From contig QYRS01000009.1 in the NCBI GenBank assembly GCA_006503535.1, positions 1,550,001-1,614,000 on the forward strand: 64,000 nt of DNA, in the 5' to 3' direction. Within the stretch, counting starts at the first letter, position 1. Every line of letters starts with the position of its first letter. A program made the position numbers and the translations under genes. Source of the stretch: Arthrinium phaeospermum. Lineage: Eukaryota; Ascomycota; Sordariomycetes; Amphisphaeriales; Apiosporaceae. Below the pieces are notes generated by a model that worked only from the letters and a program-made list of their open reading frames with translations, ran no database searches and had not been told where the DNA came from. Of the stretch, positions 1-10,631 are shown piece by piece.

Positions 1-1615
1 CCTTGGGCAGGCTTCCGAAAGAGCTGTCCATGCAGTCCAGCTTTTCCACCTTGAACCCGTGACGGGGCGCATCCGAGGCCAGGCGTTGAGCCAAAGCTTC
101 ACAGGTGCCGCTGTTGGAGCCGTAGAGGACGGTCATAGGCTTTCCGGCGCCGCCACCGGTAACCGGTGCATCGTTCTTTGCTGCCTTGGCAATCTTCTCC
201 TGGCTGGTGCCAGACAAGCGATGCTCGAGCTCAGTGGGGGTCATGCCATCGCGGAGAATGGCTCTCATGTAGAACTCATCCGGCTTGATGGTCAAAGTCT
301 GCTTGATATCGCCGTCGTACCGGTCCATGACGAAGTTGAAGTTCTGCAGCAGCATGGCGATGGCAAGCAGCGCTTCCTGCCAGGCGAAAGGCCGGCCGAT
401 GCAGCCACGAGCGCCATTGCCGAAGGGCTTCCAACCGTTCCGCGGCAGCTTCTCGAAGTTCTCGTCCAGCATGCGCTCGGGCTTGAACTGGTCTGCGTCG
501 TCTCCGTAGACACTGGGGTCCAAGTGGGACTTGGACAGAAGGAGCAGCAGTCTGTCGGTGGACTTGACAGGGTACTTGCCACCCATGAGCGTGTCTTCCT
601 TGGCATGCACGCCGAATGCCGGGATGGGCGCGTCAAGACGGAGAACTTCACGAAGGATGGCATTGATGTAGGGAAGCTTGGACAGGTGGTCCACGTTGAT
701 CTGGCCCTTTCCGATAACGTCATCGACTTCTTGCTGGGCTCTTCGGTAGACTTCGGGATGCTTCAGCAGCTGCGCGAATGTGAAAGAGAGCAAGCCACTG
801 GTGGTCTCGTGTCCGGCAATCAGGAAGGTGATCAAGTTGTCGGTGATGGACTGGTCGGTCATCTTCTTGCCAGTCCGGGAGTCGGTGCCGTTCAACATGG
901 CTCCCATCAGATCCTTCCGATCGCTGGGGTTCGCCTTGCGCTCCTGCAGCACCTCGTCCGCAGTCTTGCGGAGCGTCTCGATGTCCTCGTAGTACTTCTG
1001 GTTTTCCTTGCTGTAGAACCACGAAGCGACGGCCGGACGGCGAGATCGGTTGCCAGCCTCCACAAGGAAGTCACCCATGGCCTCGACGAACGGGTGCATC
1101 TCGGGCTTGTAGAAACTGTTGAAGCGGTAGTCCATGGAGCAGAGCGCTAATGTGTCGAGCGCAAGACGGGTGAAGTCGTCTGTCACCATGATGGGTGTGT
1201 TGGAGCCGTAGCGGGCCCACTTCATGGCCAGCTGACCGGCGATGTCTCGCATCTCATCGAACATGCCCCGGATGCTCACGGGGCCGAACGCGGGGACCAG
1301 CACTCGGTGGGCGATGCCCCAGTTCTCCTCGTCGATGAAGGCCGAGAAAAGACCGTCGTGGACGGCATCGCGGATCTCCTTCAAGGCGGAATCCGGGATC
1401 TTGATGAAGCGCTTCTCGTCGCACGCCTCATCGACCAATTGGTGAGTGTTGAGAACGACGAGAGGGCCAGTGGGGAGATTCAGCTTGTAAATCTCGCCAT
1501 ACTTGTCCGCGAGGGACTTCAGAGACTTCAGAGGGCACCGAGGGTCGATTTCGCTCACGTTCCAGCCCAAGAAGGGCAGTCCCGGAGGCTCAGGGATCGG
1601 AGTGCTTTCCGACAT
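1..1615 (-). CDS. Self-sufficient cytochrome P450:reductase fusion (CYP505/P450foxy type), 3' part outside the window
   Basis: The frame is open without introns from an ATG at 1615 to the window edge (about 538 codons). It shows a complete P450 domain: I-helix AGHETTS, ExxR in LREVLRL, and heme loop FGNGARGCIG. After a linker the FMN-binding flavodoxin motif begins (VLYGSNSGTCEALAQ), just before the sequence ends. P450 followed directly by an FMN domain is the layout of CYP505 enzymes, relatives of bacterial P450 BM3. These hydroxylate fatty acids near the omega end using NADPH through their own reductase. There is no N-terminal membrane anchor, as expected for the soluble family. Some CYP505 members act in secondary metabolism; neighbours beyond the edge would decide. 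The family call is confident, the substrate is inference. The FAD/NADPH half is not in the window. Confidence 0.93.
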   Translation of the reverse strand, partial: MSESTPIPEPPGLPFLGWNVSEIDPRCPLKSLKSLADKYGEIYKLNLPTGPLVVLNTHQLVDEACDEKRFIKIPDSALKEIRDAVHDGLFSAFIDEENWGIAHRVLVPAFGPVSIRGMFDEMRDIAGQLAMKWARYGSNTPIMVTDDFTRLALDTLALCSMDYRFNSFYKPEMHPFVEAMGDFLVEAGNRSRRPAVASWFYSKENQKYYEDIETLRKTADEVLQERKANPSDRKDLMGAMLNGTDSRTGKKMTDQSITDNLITFLIAGHETTSGLLSFTFAQLLKHPEVYRRAQQEVDDVIGKGQINVDHLSKLPYINAILREVLRLDAPIPAFGVHAKEDTLMGGKYPVKSTDRLLLLLSKSHLDPSVYGDDADQFKPERMLDENFEKLPRNGWKPFGNGARGCIGRPFAWQEALLAIAMLLQNFNFVMDRYDGDIKQTLTIKPDEFYMRAILRDGMTPTELEHRLSGTSQEKIAKAAKNDAPVTGGGAGKPMTVLYGSNSGTCEALAQRLASDAPRHGFKVEKLDCMDSSFGSLPK

Positions 1616-3235
1616 TCTGAACACCGGCAGACCGATTCAGATGTGGGGTAAGATCAATGATGTCAAACTGATATATGCCAGTCGATCGAGGTCGGCTGGA
1701 GAAGAAAGAACTGTTTGGTGAAATGGGTATAGAAAATGAAGAGGGTCAGAGAAGAATAAGTAGTAGGAAGGAGATTCAGCTGAACTGATCTGCAACCAAG
1801 GACTCGTAATAGTAGATATATGCTGCTTCAGCTCTGGGATGATCTTGTCGCAGAAGCCAATGGGCATGAAATAGATTTATAGATGTGGCGCTTTCCCCAT
1901 TCCTCTTGCATGCCCGGAGGTGCTGGCAGCTGGGCTACTCCCTCCCCCTAAGTTTTTAGCGGCCAGAGACCCTGGAGTCGTCGGCAGGCCCACTTACTGC
2001 CATTGCCCGCGATGGGCTGCGACGCGGAGGTCGCTGTCGAACCATTTTCGCCGTTCCCAGGCCCACTGATCTCTTGGCGATAAAGATAAAAAAAGCGGAC
2101 GGGGGGCCTCTCCTGCAGTCAGACTAAGGTTGGGCGCAGTAAAAGTACCGTGATTATTCAGCCGGCCATTCGTAACATGGTCGTCAAGATCGTATCACAC
2201 ACCGACACGATTTGCTGTGGTGGTGCCTGGTCCAGAAAGTCCATCGAGGTTCGAGAATGGCTACGAGGCCAAAATTATGGAGCAGGAGAAACGCACCCAT
2301 GTCGTCAATGGCATGACGATTGTTAATAACGGGGTTCTGTAGGGACGGTTGCCATGCCGGTGGCCCATAGAAACTCTTTTGCGCCTCGGCTCGTCGGAGA
2401 GGTCGGGCTGGCCTACTGAGATGCGACAGGGGAGCAGGTGGCAGGTGCTCCACTAACTCACATGCCGTCGGGGCAAATCTGCAGCGACCCAGAGCTTGGT
2501 AGCCTTGGCTGGCAATATCAGGGAGCCTCTAGAATGCGCAAACCGCCAAATCTTCGATAAGCGAAGTGAATTGTACGAATCAGGGGTAATTGGCAGGCCG
2601 GATTGGGAAGTGGTAGCCGGTCGGGTTCGGTATCGTTGAACGGTGAGTCGGCCACCTCGGAAGAAGTTTTCAAGAAGCACGCGGCGAACATTTCCCTTTT
2701 CTGATGACGTTGCCAGGCTGTCAATCAATACGACGTTGGGGCTCATGCTGACTGGTCACATTGCGGCTGTCATTGAATAGTAGCTGGTCGATTAACAAAT
2801 AACAACGCACTTGAACAAATGCCGCCCATAATACTACGGCCTATACAGAACAAGTTCAAAGTCCGTCGGGCCAACTGTTTTTTGGGACGGCGGCGTTTCA
2901 AGAGGAGCAGTCTCCGCCCGCCTGACTGGCAGTGGCTTAGGCAGCTGCACTTGTCCCATCCCGCCACTAAAATAAACCAAGGCTAGGGCTCATTAGCCAG
3001 CGTAACCCTGCCCTTCACATTCCGGCGGGAGGTCAAAACATTGCGCCGCGCCGACTTGGCAAGCTTGATCTACACTCATGCATTGCGCATCCAACCCTTT
3101 GCCTTGGCGCATGCGGACATTCCTTTCCCACAGCGACACTTGTCAAATTTGACTTTGGGATCATTGAGGCGTGCAGGTAAGTAGTTGGAATATCTATTGA
3201 GAAAGTAGCCGCCAACACGACCATGAACGTACGTC
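1616..3235. other. Intergenic region upstream of the CYP505-type gene
   Basis: About 1.6 kb. Only short ORFs without recognisable motifs are present. It holds the promoter of the minus-strand P450 fusion and the 3' flank of the minus-strand gene that ends at 3236. I see no repeat or RNA gene. Confidence 0.5.
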
Positions 3236-4645
3236 TTACGGCCTGTAATCCGAATCACTATCATTGCCATGGACGCTGAAATCGCTCCCATCGTCGGCCC
3301 CCGCCGTGAACCGGCGACGGCGCTCCCCGCGACGCCTCTTCGCCCGCGGCTCGCGCACCGTGATCTCCTCAGCAGACGAACCCGACGACGTCGCCGCCGC
3401 CCCTGACGTCGAGGACGACGAGGAATCGCCTTTGCGCTTGTTGCCCTGCTTGACGGCGTTGCGGATCATCTTGGACACCTCGAACGAGAAGCCCGTGTTG
3501 ATGCCGCCGTCGGGGCGGACTTCGTAGCCCATCCGCTTCTCCGGCCCCTCCAGCATCTCGTACAGCGTCGTGCCGTGGTAGTCTGACGGCATCCATGACG
3601 TAACCGTATTGCTCGCCGCTGCACACACAAGAATCATTATGTCAGTCGATTGATTACGACGTATTGCATGAATGCATGTACGACAGCGATGAGTCAGGGG
3701 CGTGGCTCATCTGACACGTGCGCACTTACCTTTCAGCATGATTCCGTACGACGCATTGTAAAAGTTGCCGCCCTTGGTCGGGTCGGCCGGCGCCATCGTC
3801 GTGCAGGCGATGAAGAACCGGTTCCCGTTGTTCTCCTTATGGGTGAAGCGCGAGTAGTTGATGGAGCACAGCCCCGACGGCGGCGCCAGGTCCAGATCGT
3901 TAAAGGTGACCGACTTGCCGTGGAAGGGGAAACTGAAGTTCTTGTCCGCGCGCTCCATATCCATTCGCGGTGCCCCCGAGTCGGCGATGGCGTCCTCGTA
4001 GTCCTGGATGATCTCGTCGGGCAGCCGGGACTTGAGCATGTTCCAGCCCAGGCTCGCCATGCCCTGCGCCTGGTAGTTGAGCCGGCGCTCGTGCTCCCGG
4101 CGGGCGGGCGTGTTGAGGCGCTTGTTGCAGGTCGCGATCCGCAGGGCCGGCTGGTGCCGCGACCCGCACGTGTAGCCGAAGTGGCACAGCTGCCCGGGGT
4201 CCTCGCGCCGGTCGTCGCGGCGGCGCTCCACCACCTCGAGGCAGACTTTGGTGAAGGCCTCGCGCATCGCCTCGTCGGGGAAGAAATTGCGGATCACGAT
4301 CATGACGAGCTCCTTGGTGTCGGCGTCGACGAACCGCACGCTCTCGTCCTGCTCGATGACGTACTGGAGCTGGGAGAAGTCGAGGGTCTTGGTCCCGCGT
4401 CGCTGCCCCTTGTTGTATCTCGGATCCTTTAGGGGCTTGCCATCCCAATACGCATCCCACTCATCCTGGGCCTTTTGGGTCCCTGCGGTATAAAAATCAT
4501 TGATGGGATATGGAGTCTCTAATCTCTTGATATATACTGTCTTAATCGAGTCGAGGTATTTTTGCTTCTGAGCGGGAGACCAGTTGATACCGAGGCGGTC
4601 TTCGATCTGTTTGGCAGTCTCTTCTACTACTATATTGGACTTCAT
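3236..4645 (-). CDS. Conserved-looking hypothetical protein with basic, acidic-tailed C-terminus
   Basis: Two exons, 3730-4645 and 3618-3236, joined over a GT-AG intron (3619-3729) in phase, give 432 aa. The start at 4645 was chosen because the region between it and an in-frame ATG at 4780 looks unstructured; the longer start cannot be excluded. The body is rich in conserved-looking aromatic and charged residues. It contains a Cys/His-bearing stretch (GQLCHFGYTCGSRHQ) and a block with WMPSDYHGTTLYE. The C-terminus has a serine run, an arginine/lysine patch (AKRRRGERRRR) that could be a nuclear localisation signal, and an Asp/Ser-rich end. I do not recognise the family. The DxHGT block could be part of a metal-binding oxygenase-like fold, but this is a guess. 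Confidence 0.75.
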
Positions 4646-6250
4646 GGCAGGCAAGTTCAGGGGCTTGTCGGTGTGGGCGCTAAAGGAGAGCAGGATGGTG
4701 GGCAAACAAGACGAGCCATTGCTAGACTCAACGCACTTATGGTATACATCTTGGCGAGGAGGGTGATGGTCTTTGTCCAAGACCCCGAGTCCTCATCGAC
4801 GACTTCGGCAATCTCAACTCATGGTCTGGAAGGCCTGCACCTGGGCCATTACGTTCCTGACGAGTGCCTCAAAGGTCTTCGCGATATGTACCTATTCGGC
4901 GACAACGCTTTCGGCTACTTACAGAACTCATTGTGCAGAGAGGGAATTTCCAATCTTTCTTTGACCTATCATAACAAAGACCTGATGGTGCAGCTCAAAG
5001 AAGTGGCCCCGTTCTCGACCTGCATTTTCAAGACAATGGCGTTAGGGTCGGTTTATTAAGAATGTCTCGGCTCATTGTCAACTTTGCCAAGTTCGGTTCG
5101 AGTATGTCTGGGTTTGTACATGTCTTTCGTTCACCTATAGTGTCTGTCTTCGTTACATGCAAGGGCGATAAACCAGACCAGTAAACCATAGTACACTCTG
5201 TAATTTCAGCCCAACAAGGGTCGGTCTGTTGAAGCTGTTCCTTTGAATCTCCACTCGTATCGTCATTGGTAATATCGCCATTGATAAGCCTCCAAGGGCG
5301 TTAGACCGGATTACACTACACATTCCCGAATGTAATCGGAAACAGGTAGAATCATCAAATAAACAAGAGTCGTATAGTGGGCAAAATACGGTAAATCCCA
5401 GGGGCCGCTTGCCGAGGGCCGTGATAGGTTTGGGAGAATAACTGGAAAAGGGGAAAAAGTAGCTCTTTCTGGCATAAGACAATAAGTAGCTGGAGGCCAA
5501 GTGGTCTTGGCGCAAGCCCTCATGGAACAGCTCATAAGTCGATGCAATCATGATCGCCAGACTGTTTCTCATATTGCAACTCTTTGGACAGTCGTTGGAA
5601 CGACCTCGCGTAGGCTTGCTGTTTCTTGCTTTGGTAGTGAGTCTGAGTTGTGACTCGGGGATCGTAGTTAAGTCGTCGACCAAGCGAATGGGTATGGCTT
5701 CTCCTTCAGCTTTGGGTTTTCTATTGGTCCCCTTGAGCAATTTGATACTATTCTAATATTGGACTCTAGCTAAAGTAGAACATAAGATATTCTCCTGCGT
5801 CCCAAGAATGAGAAACTGTTTCTAGGGTGCCCTGTAATACATCCTGTGACGGTGGAAATTGAGAATGAGATATTATCGCGTTCGTGGAAGGCTTTGTTAG
5901 AATAAGATGCATCTATCTGCGAAATAATATGATGGGAAGTATATTGGTTTGCACTAGCATCGAATTATCAATTGCTTCTCCTCGTTGTTTGGGTCAGGGG
6001 TCAGATGATGTCCAGTCGTACCTGGCCGCCAATGAAGCTTATTTCGACTAACAACCAACATTGCCGGAGATAGAGGGAGTAAAATATTTTCAAAGCGCAT
6101 AAATACTCAAACGGGGACCCATCTTCTACATTGAATCGAATAAAACAAACCAATATTTCGAAACGGCCACCAACGCAATTCATATCACATCCTCCTTATC
6201 GAGAGTGATTCACCTACTGGCCGAACGACCAACACAACACTTGTCACACT
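4646..6250. other. Intergenic region
   Basis: About 1.6 kb between divergent genes. The open frames (for example 5153-5740 minus) have no recognisable motif and look like chance. It must contain the promoters of both flanking genes. Confidence 0.5.
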
Positions 6251-6970
6251 ATGAAAATGCCAGAGAGCACCCGTCAATCACATACTCCTATGTCTCTTCC
6301 CTCAACTACTCCCATCATCATGGCGGACAACCCATTCCAACCCAACAAACCCCGCCCCCTAATCCACATCAACGGCTACCCGGGCGTCGGCAAGCTCACC
6401 GTCGCCCGGGCCCTCGTCGCCCTCTTCCGCTCCCACAACCTGTCCGCGCGCCTCGTCGAAAACCACCTGCTCATCGACCCCGCCGACGCCGTCCTGGAGC
6501 GGACCGAGAACGGCTACCAGAAGGTGCGCCGCGCCCTGCGCTACGCCCTCTTCGAGACCCTGTCCGAGCAAAAGGCGACCCACGACAACGTCTACATCTT
6601 CACCGACAGCCAGGGCACCGACATCGTCGGCTCGGCCACCTGCGCCGAGTACATCTGCGCGGCGCGGCGCCGAGGGTGCTACCTGATCTCCGTGGTCTTG
6701 TCCTGCGACGAGGCGACCAACCTGGAGCGGCTGGGCTCCGAGGAGCGGTCGGCGCGCGGCGGCAAGCTCGTCGACGCCTCTTTGCTAAAGAAGCTGCGGG
6801 CGAAGACGCAGATCTATCGGTTCACCGACATGGCCATCGCGGGCGACACGCTCGAGCTGGATACTACCCGGTTAAGCCCCGAGCAGGCGGCCATGGAGAT
6901 ATTCCGACATGTCTCGGATGCCTGTGCGGAGGAGGAGAGCGATGTGAGCGACTGCCCAGAATCCAAGTGA
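6251..6970 (+). CDS. P-loop NTPase, small-molecule kinase-like
   Basis: Intronless 239-aa frame. The Walker A motif GYPGVGKLT follows a hydrophobic strand (LIHINGYPG) near residue 45. A later strand ends in the acidic FTDSQGTD, which may serve as Walker B or substrate site. The pattern fits small AAA/shikimate-kinase-like P-loop kinases, which are often annotated only as P-loop containing nucleoside triphosphate hydrolases. The conserved domain begins just after an internal ATG at 6320 that also has a good context, so that may be the real start. No signal peptide or membrane segment is seen, so it is probably cytosolic. The substrate is unknown. The body is strongly GC-rich with C-ending codons, as expected for an expressed gene. 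Confidence 0.85.
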   Translation: MKMPESTRQSHTPMSLPSTTPIIMADNPFQPNKPRPLIHINGYPGVGKLTVARALVALFRSHNLSARLVENHLLIDPADAVLERTENGYQKVRRALRYALFETLSEQKATHDNVYIFTDSQGTDIVGSATCAEYICAARRRGCYLISVVLSCDEATNLERLGSEERSARGGKLVDASLLKKLRAKTQIYRFTDMAIAGDTLELDTTRLSPEQAAMEIFRHVSDACAEEESDVSDCPESK

Positions 6971-7086
6971 CGACGAGTCTTACAGTAAATATATGATGGA
7001 TAAATATGTACGGAGTAAAGGGGATCAACTGTATACCAGAATGGAAGGTTGTGGGTTATATAATAAAAAATGGCAGAAGACAAACA

Positions 7087-8709
7087 TTAGTGCAAACACT
7101 GGAGACTTTCAAACCCGTGAGTCCACCTCAAGCCACCCATGATCAAGACCATGAATGCCAATCCAACGATGACACTAGAGAATCCGTAAACGTAAGCATG
7201 GCGCCTTCTCAATCCCGTTAATTCGGAAACCCAGGTCGAGACAGTAGTAAGACACCCGCAGAACCCGTCTTCGATGCCCTGGAGCACCTGGCAACCGATG
7301 ACCCCGCCCGAAGGCACATGTGCGAGATCCCACGCCATGCCCAAGACCGCGGTACCGATGATATTGACGGCGAAGGTGCCGAGGGGGAAGGAGGCGATGC
7401 GACCGTTCAGGTACATCGATGCATAGAAGCGGCCCAAGCATCCAAGGGGCGCGAACACCAAAGCAAAAGTAGCGCCACCCCGCCACGTTTCCGATTTTCC
7501 GGGGTGCGAGAACCGATCTGGCGGGAAGATGGAAAGAAGGACTGCGCCAAGCCAGCAGCCCCATGCCAGGACCACACTGACTCTGTCCACGACCTTGCGA
7601 GTGGCGAAGAAGGGCAGAGAAGGCATTACGGGCTCGAGGCAGATGGCGAGGTGAGCCCCAACGAACAGGCCCGAGATGGACAGGGAGACGGTCGTGAGGA
7701 TGACCGCAAGCAAGGCCATGAGCGAGTACCCGCCGTTTCGCGCCACGGTGGTGCTTCCACCATCAGGGGTAGTTAGATCGTTGGAGAGAGCAAGGAAGAC
7801 GTCCCGGATGAAGGAGGAGAAGGAGGTGAATGACCCACAGAACCCGGTCGCCAGGCCAATGTAGAGCGGGATCGTCTTCTTTGTGGCCATGTGCGCCTTC
7901 TTTGCGGCAGCAAGGTCGACCTGCGGGCCTCCCGGACCGGAGCTCCCGCTTTCCTCATCTTCGCGAGTCTTTTTGGCCTGTTGGATTTGCTGGTGGAAGT
8001 TTGGAGTGCCCCACTCGTTGAGGAACAGCTTGCGGTCTTCCGACAAGAAGCCCATCACAATGCATCCGGCGAAATTGGGCCAAAGCACGCTAGTAGCCAC
8101 CGGTGCGCCTGGGTAGTAGGTCAAGGCTTGCAACCCGAGCCTCGCCAGCGTCCCGAAGATGGAAAACAGGATCAGGTATGAGATGGTGTAAAGCTGGGTG
8201 GCCAGCCGTGAGACCTCATAGGCATCGGACTGTTGATTGGGCGGAGGTTGTTCCTCGGCTTGCGCGACACTATCACGTCGTCGCCTCTGCTGGTCTCTGC
8301 TGTACTGCTGGTCCAGGCTCCTCGTCCGCTCCAGGGACGAATGGGTGCGATAGATTTCGGCATCGTCCCGATTCACAACAGGCGAAAACGCAGAGGCTTC
8401 GGCCACGTTCACATACGAGTCCGGCACATCGTAATCGAACCTCGAGGCAGACGAAGCGCGGCGATGTCGGATGGCCTGCGCAGTGGAGACCTGCGACGAG
8501 CGCGGATGTCCTGTCTTAGCACCCGCGAGCCGGTGGTCTCCGGATCCCGGCTTGGCGGGAACCCCCCCTCGTCCTTTCGCGGTATAGTCCTGCGTTGATT
8601 CTTCATGCTGCTTAGAGATAGGCGCATCAATAGATTGGGTTTTAGTGATAGGGCTGGTACCTGGCGTTGGCCTCGTCGTTCTGGCACTGTTCTCGCCTTG
8701 TTGTGACAT
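7087..8709 (-). CDS. FEX1: Fluoride export protein, double CrcB domain
   Basis: Intronless frame of 540 aa from the ATG at 8709. An upstream in-frame ATG at 8820 adds only a low-complexity leader. About 130 residues of polar, disordered N-terminus precede two CrcB-like repeats with hydrophobic helices. The first repeat has GFCGSFTSFSSF. The second has FAVNIIGTAVLG and GFCGCLTTVSTWV. This internal duplication is characteristic of eukaryotic FEX channels, which export fluoride across the plasma membrane, whereas most bacterial Fluc proteins are half-size homodimers. The C-terminus ends soon after the last helix. No introns are needed. It is transcribed divergently from the UPRT gene. Very likely a functional orthologue. 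Confidence 0.95.
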   Translation of the reverse strand: MSQQGENSARTTRPTPGTSPITKTQSIDAPISKQHEESTQDYTAKGRGGVPAKPGSGDHRLAGAKTGHPRSSQVSTAQAIRHRRASSASRFDYDVPDSYVNVAEASAFSPVVNRDDAEIYRTHSSLERTRSLDQQYSRDQQRRRRDSVAQAEEQPPPNQQSDAYEVSRLATQLYTISYLILFSIFGTLARLGLQALTYYPGAPVATSVLWPNFAGCIVMGFLSEDRKLFLNEWGTPNFHQQIQQAKKTREDEESGSSGPGGPQVDLAAAKKAHMATKKTIPLYIGLATGFCGSFTSFSSFIRDVFLALSNDLTTPDGGSTTVARNGGYSLMALLAVILTTVSLSISGLFVGAHLAICLEPVMPSLPFFATRKVVDRVSVVLAWGCWLGAVLLSIFPPDRFSHPGKSETWRGGATFALVFAPLGCLGRFYASMYLNGRIASFPLGTFAVNIIGTAVLGMAWDLAHVPSGGVIGCQVLQGIEDGFCGCLTTVSTWVSELTGLRRRHAYVYGFSSVIVGLAFMVLIMGGLRWTHGFESLQCLH

Positions 8710-9472
8710 CGTGTTGGGACGAAGCGAGGTACATACACCTGGGTCTTGAACTTGCGTCACTGTACGTCGCGCGCACAATGAAGTGTAATGGAGATGGTGC
8801 ACGCCAGCTGTGAAGCACACCCTCTAATCAATTGAAGTAATGAACCCTGTGTATTGCAGAAAGAGGCACAGTGGCTGCATCTCGGGATATCGTCATTTGT
8901 CCCAGACTCCTGGTCGCATTGTGGTTTGTCAAGCCGGAAGGTAATGTAATGCACGCATGACCCCTTCAGTGGATACAACTCTTCGGGTTTGTTTTTTCTC
9001 AGGCAGGGCTTACGTAAAGAAGCTCCCCTGCCGCCCCTAGTCCGCTGCTCGGATCCTCCCCCAGATAACCTAGCGGGCGAGCCAAGCGCTACAGGGGTAG
9101 CTCTCCACTGTGGTTGCTCCCCCCAAGCTTATCGCTTATCTTCCCGACAGGTACCCAAGGTAAGCCCCGCGCCCAAGCCAGCTAGCCAGCAGCATATGAC
9201 CAACGAACGGACAGTCCGCCATCTGCAAGATAGGCTGGACTCCGGCATAGGAAGTCCCTCGTGAGCACACAGCAGATATTGTGTAGAACTGGTATTAGCT
9301 CGAGGAGTAGCTCTCGAGACATTCTTATTCTTAGCTTGTACACCTCTCGTCTCACCTGGCTTGCCATCCATCATTGCACCGCTTCTCTGTTCAACCACTT
9401 AGTATCTCCTTCGTAGTAACACAGATACCGAACACCCGGACGATCCGTCGCGTTCCTTCCATCCGGTCCAAA
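8710..9472. promoter_or_regulatory. Shared upstream region of FEX and UPRT genes
   Basis: 763 bp between two divergent start codons. It must carry both promoters. No ORF with recognisable content and no obvious repeat is seen; single transcription-factor sites cannot be called by eye. Confidence 0.5.
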
Positions 9473-10350
9473 ATGTCTCTTCCGTCCAACGTCCATGTTT
9501 CCCGGCACCCTTGCTTGCTGGGCAAGCTGAGCCTTCTTCGATCCAAGAGCGCTTCTACACGCGAAGTCAAGGCCCTCATCAATGAGATCGCAACGATTGT
9601 CGGCGTGGAGGCTCTGGCATCGGCCCTGACCCCTGTAGATGGCCCGAAGGTAAGCACGACAATTGACCGCTCCTGCCCCCAACAACGATCACCAACGGCG
9701 AGCTTGCTTATATGCAACGACTAACCAACTGGGTTGGTGTAGGATGAAACCCCCATTGGATTCGAGTACACAACGACTACGATCGAGCCGCAATCCCTCT
9801 CTCTAGTACCGATCCTGCGTTCAGGTCTGGGCATGGTAGAAGGTACGTCCATCTAACCCGCTCCGCCTACTCCCAAACACCACAACACAACACGTACCAA
9901 TACCAAACAACTGCTAACCCCTAACCCCCAACACCCACAGCCCTCCAAACCCTCCTCCCCAACCCCGTCCCCGTCCACCACCTGGGCCTGTACCGCGAGC
10001 CCTCGACCCTGGAGCCGGTCGAGTACTACAACAACCTCCCCCAGCACGTGGCCCCGGACTCGTCCCACCCCGCCGCCGCCGCCAGCCTGGCCATCATCCT
10101 GGACCCCGTCATCGCGACGGGCGGGACGTGCGCGGCCGCGATCCAGACGCTGCGCGAGTGGGGCGTGAAGCGCATCCTGGTGCTGTCCGTCATCGCCGCC
10201 TCCGAGGGCGTCAAGCGCGCCGCCGCCGAGTGGCCCGACGCCGTCGAGATCTGGGTCGCCGGCGTCGACACCGAGCTCACCGGCAACGGCATGCTGAAGC
10301 CCGGCGTGGGCGACGTGGGCGACCGGCTGTTCCTGACGATTGGCAAATAA
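9473..10350 (+). CDS. FUR1: Uracil phosphoribosyltransferase
   Basis: Three exons (9473-9649, 9743-9842, 9941-10350) with GT-AG introns in phase give 228 aa. The reaction is uracil plus PRPP to UMP in the pyrimidine salvage pathway, in the cytosol. Diagnostic features are PILRSGLGM, the LYREP/PVEYYNNLP hood region, the PRPP-binding loop DPVIATGGT, and the C-terminal uracil-binding GDVGDRLF. The length is usual for the family. The first intron is 93 nt and the second 98 nt, pyrimidine-rich. The enzyme also converts 5-fluorouracil to its nucleotide, so in fungi its loss gives fluoropyrimidine resistance. The symbol follows the yeast orthologue. Nothing in the sequence looks broken. Confidence 0.95.
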
Positions 10351-10631
10351 GCGAGAAGAAGAAGAAGCAGCAGCTGGAGGAGACAAATGGTGGGGGCTCG
10401 CTCTCTGGTGGGGTTGGGACATGGGTTGTCTGCCTGGGCTCCTTCGTTGTGACAGGGAAAACGACAGAAGAAAGAAGTGGAATATTACAGGAATCTCAAG
10501 ATCAATCGTCTGTTACTATTTGTCGTTTCATTTCAAGGTAGACAAAAAACCATCTTCAAATACGACGTCATCAATTTCTACCCTGACTGAGTTAACATCG
10601 AGAGATCTACCGACTCTACCACCCCCAGAGA

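Noticed and set aside
59..1150. 363-aa open frame on the plus strand
   Set aside because: It is antisense to the CYP505-type gene, whose P450 and FMN motifs are clear on the minus strand; GC-rich codon use opens the opposite frame.
5153..5740. 195-aa minus-strand open frame
   Set aside because: No signal, domain or splice support; codon use looks non-coding.
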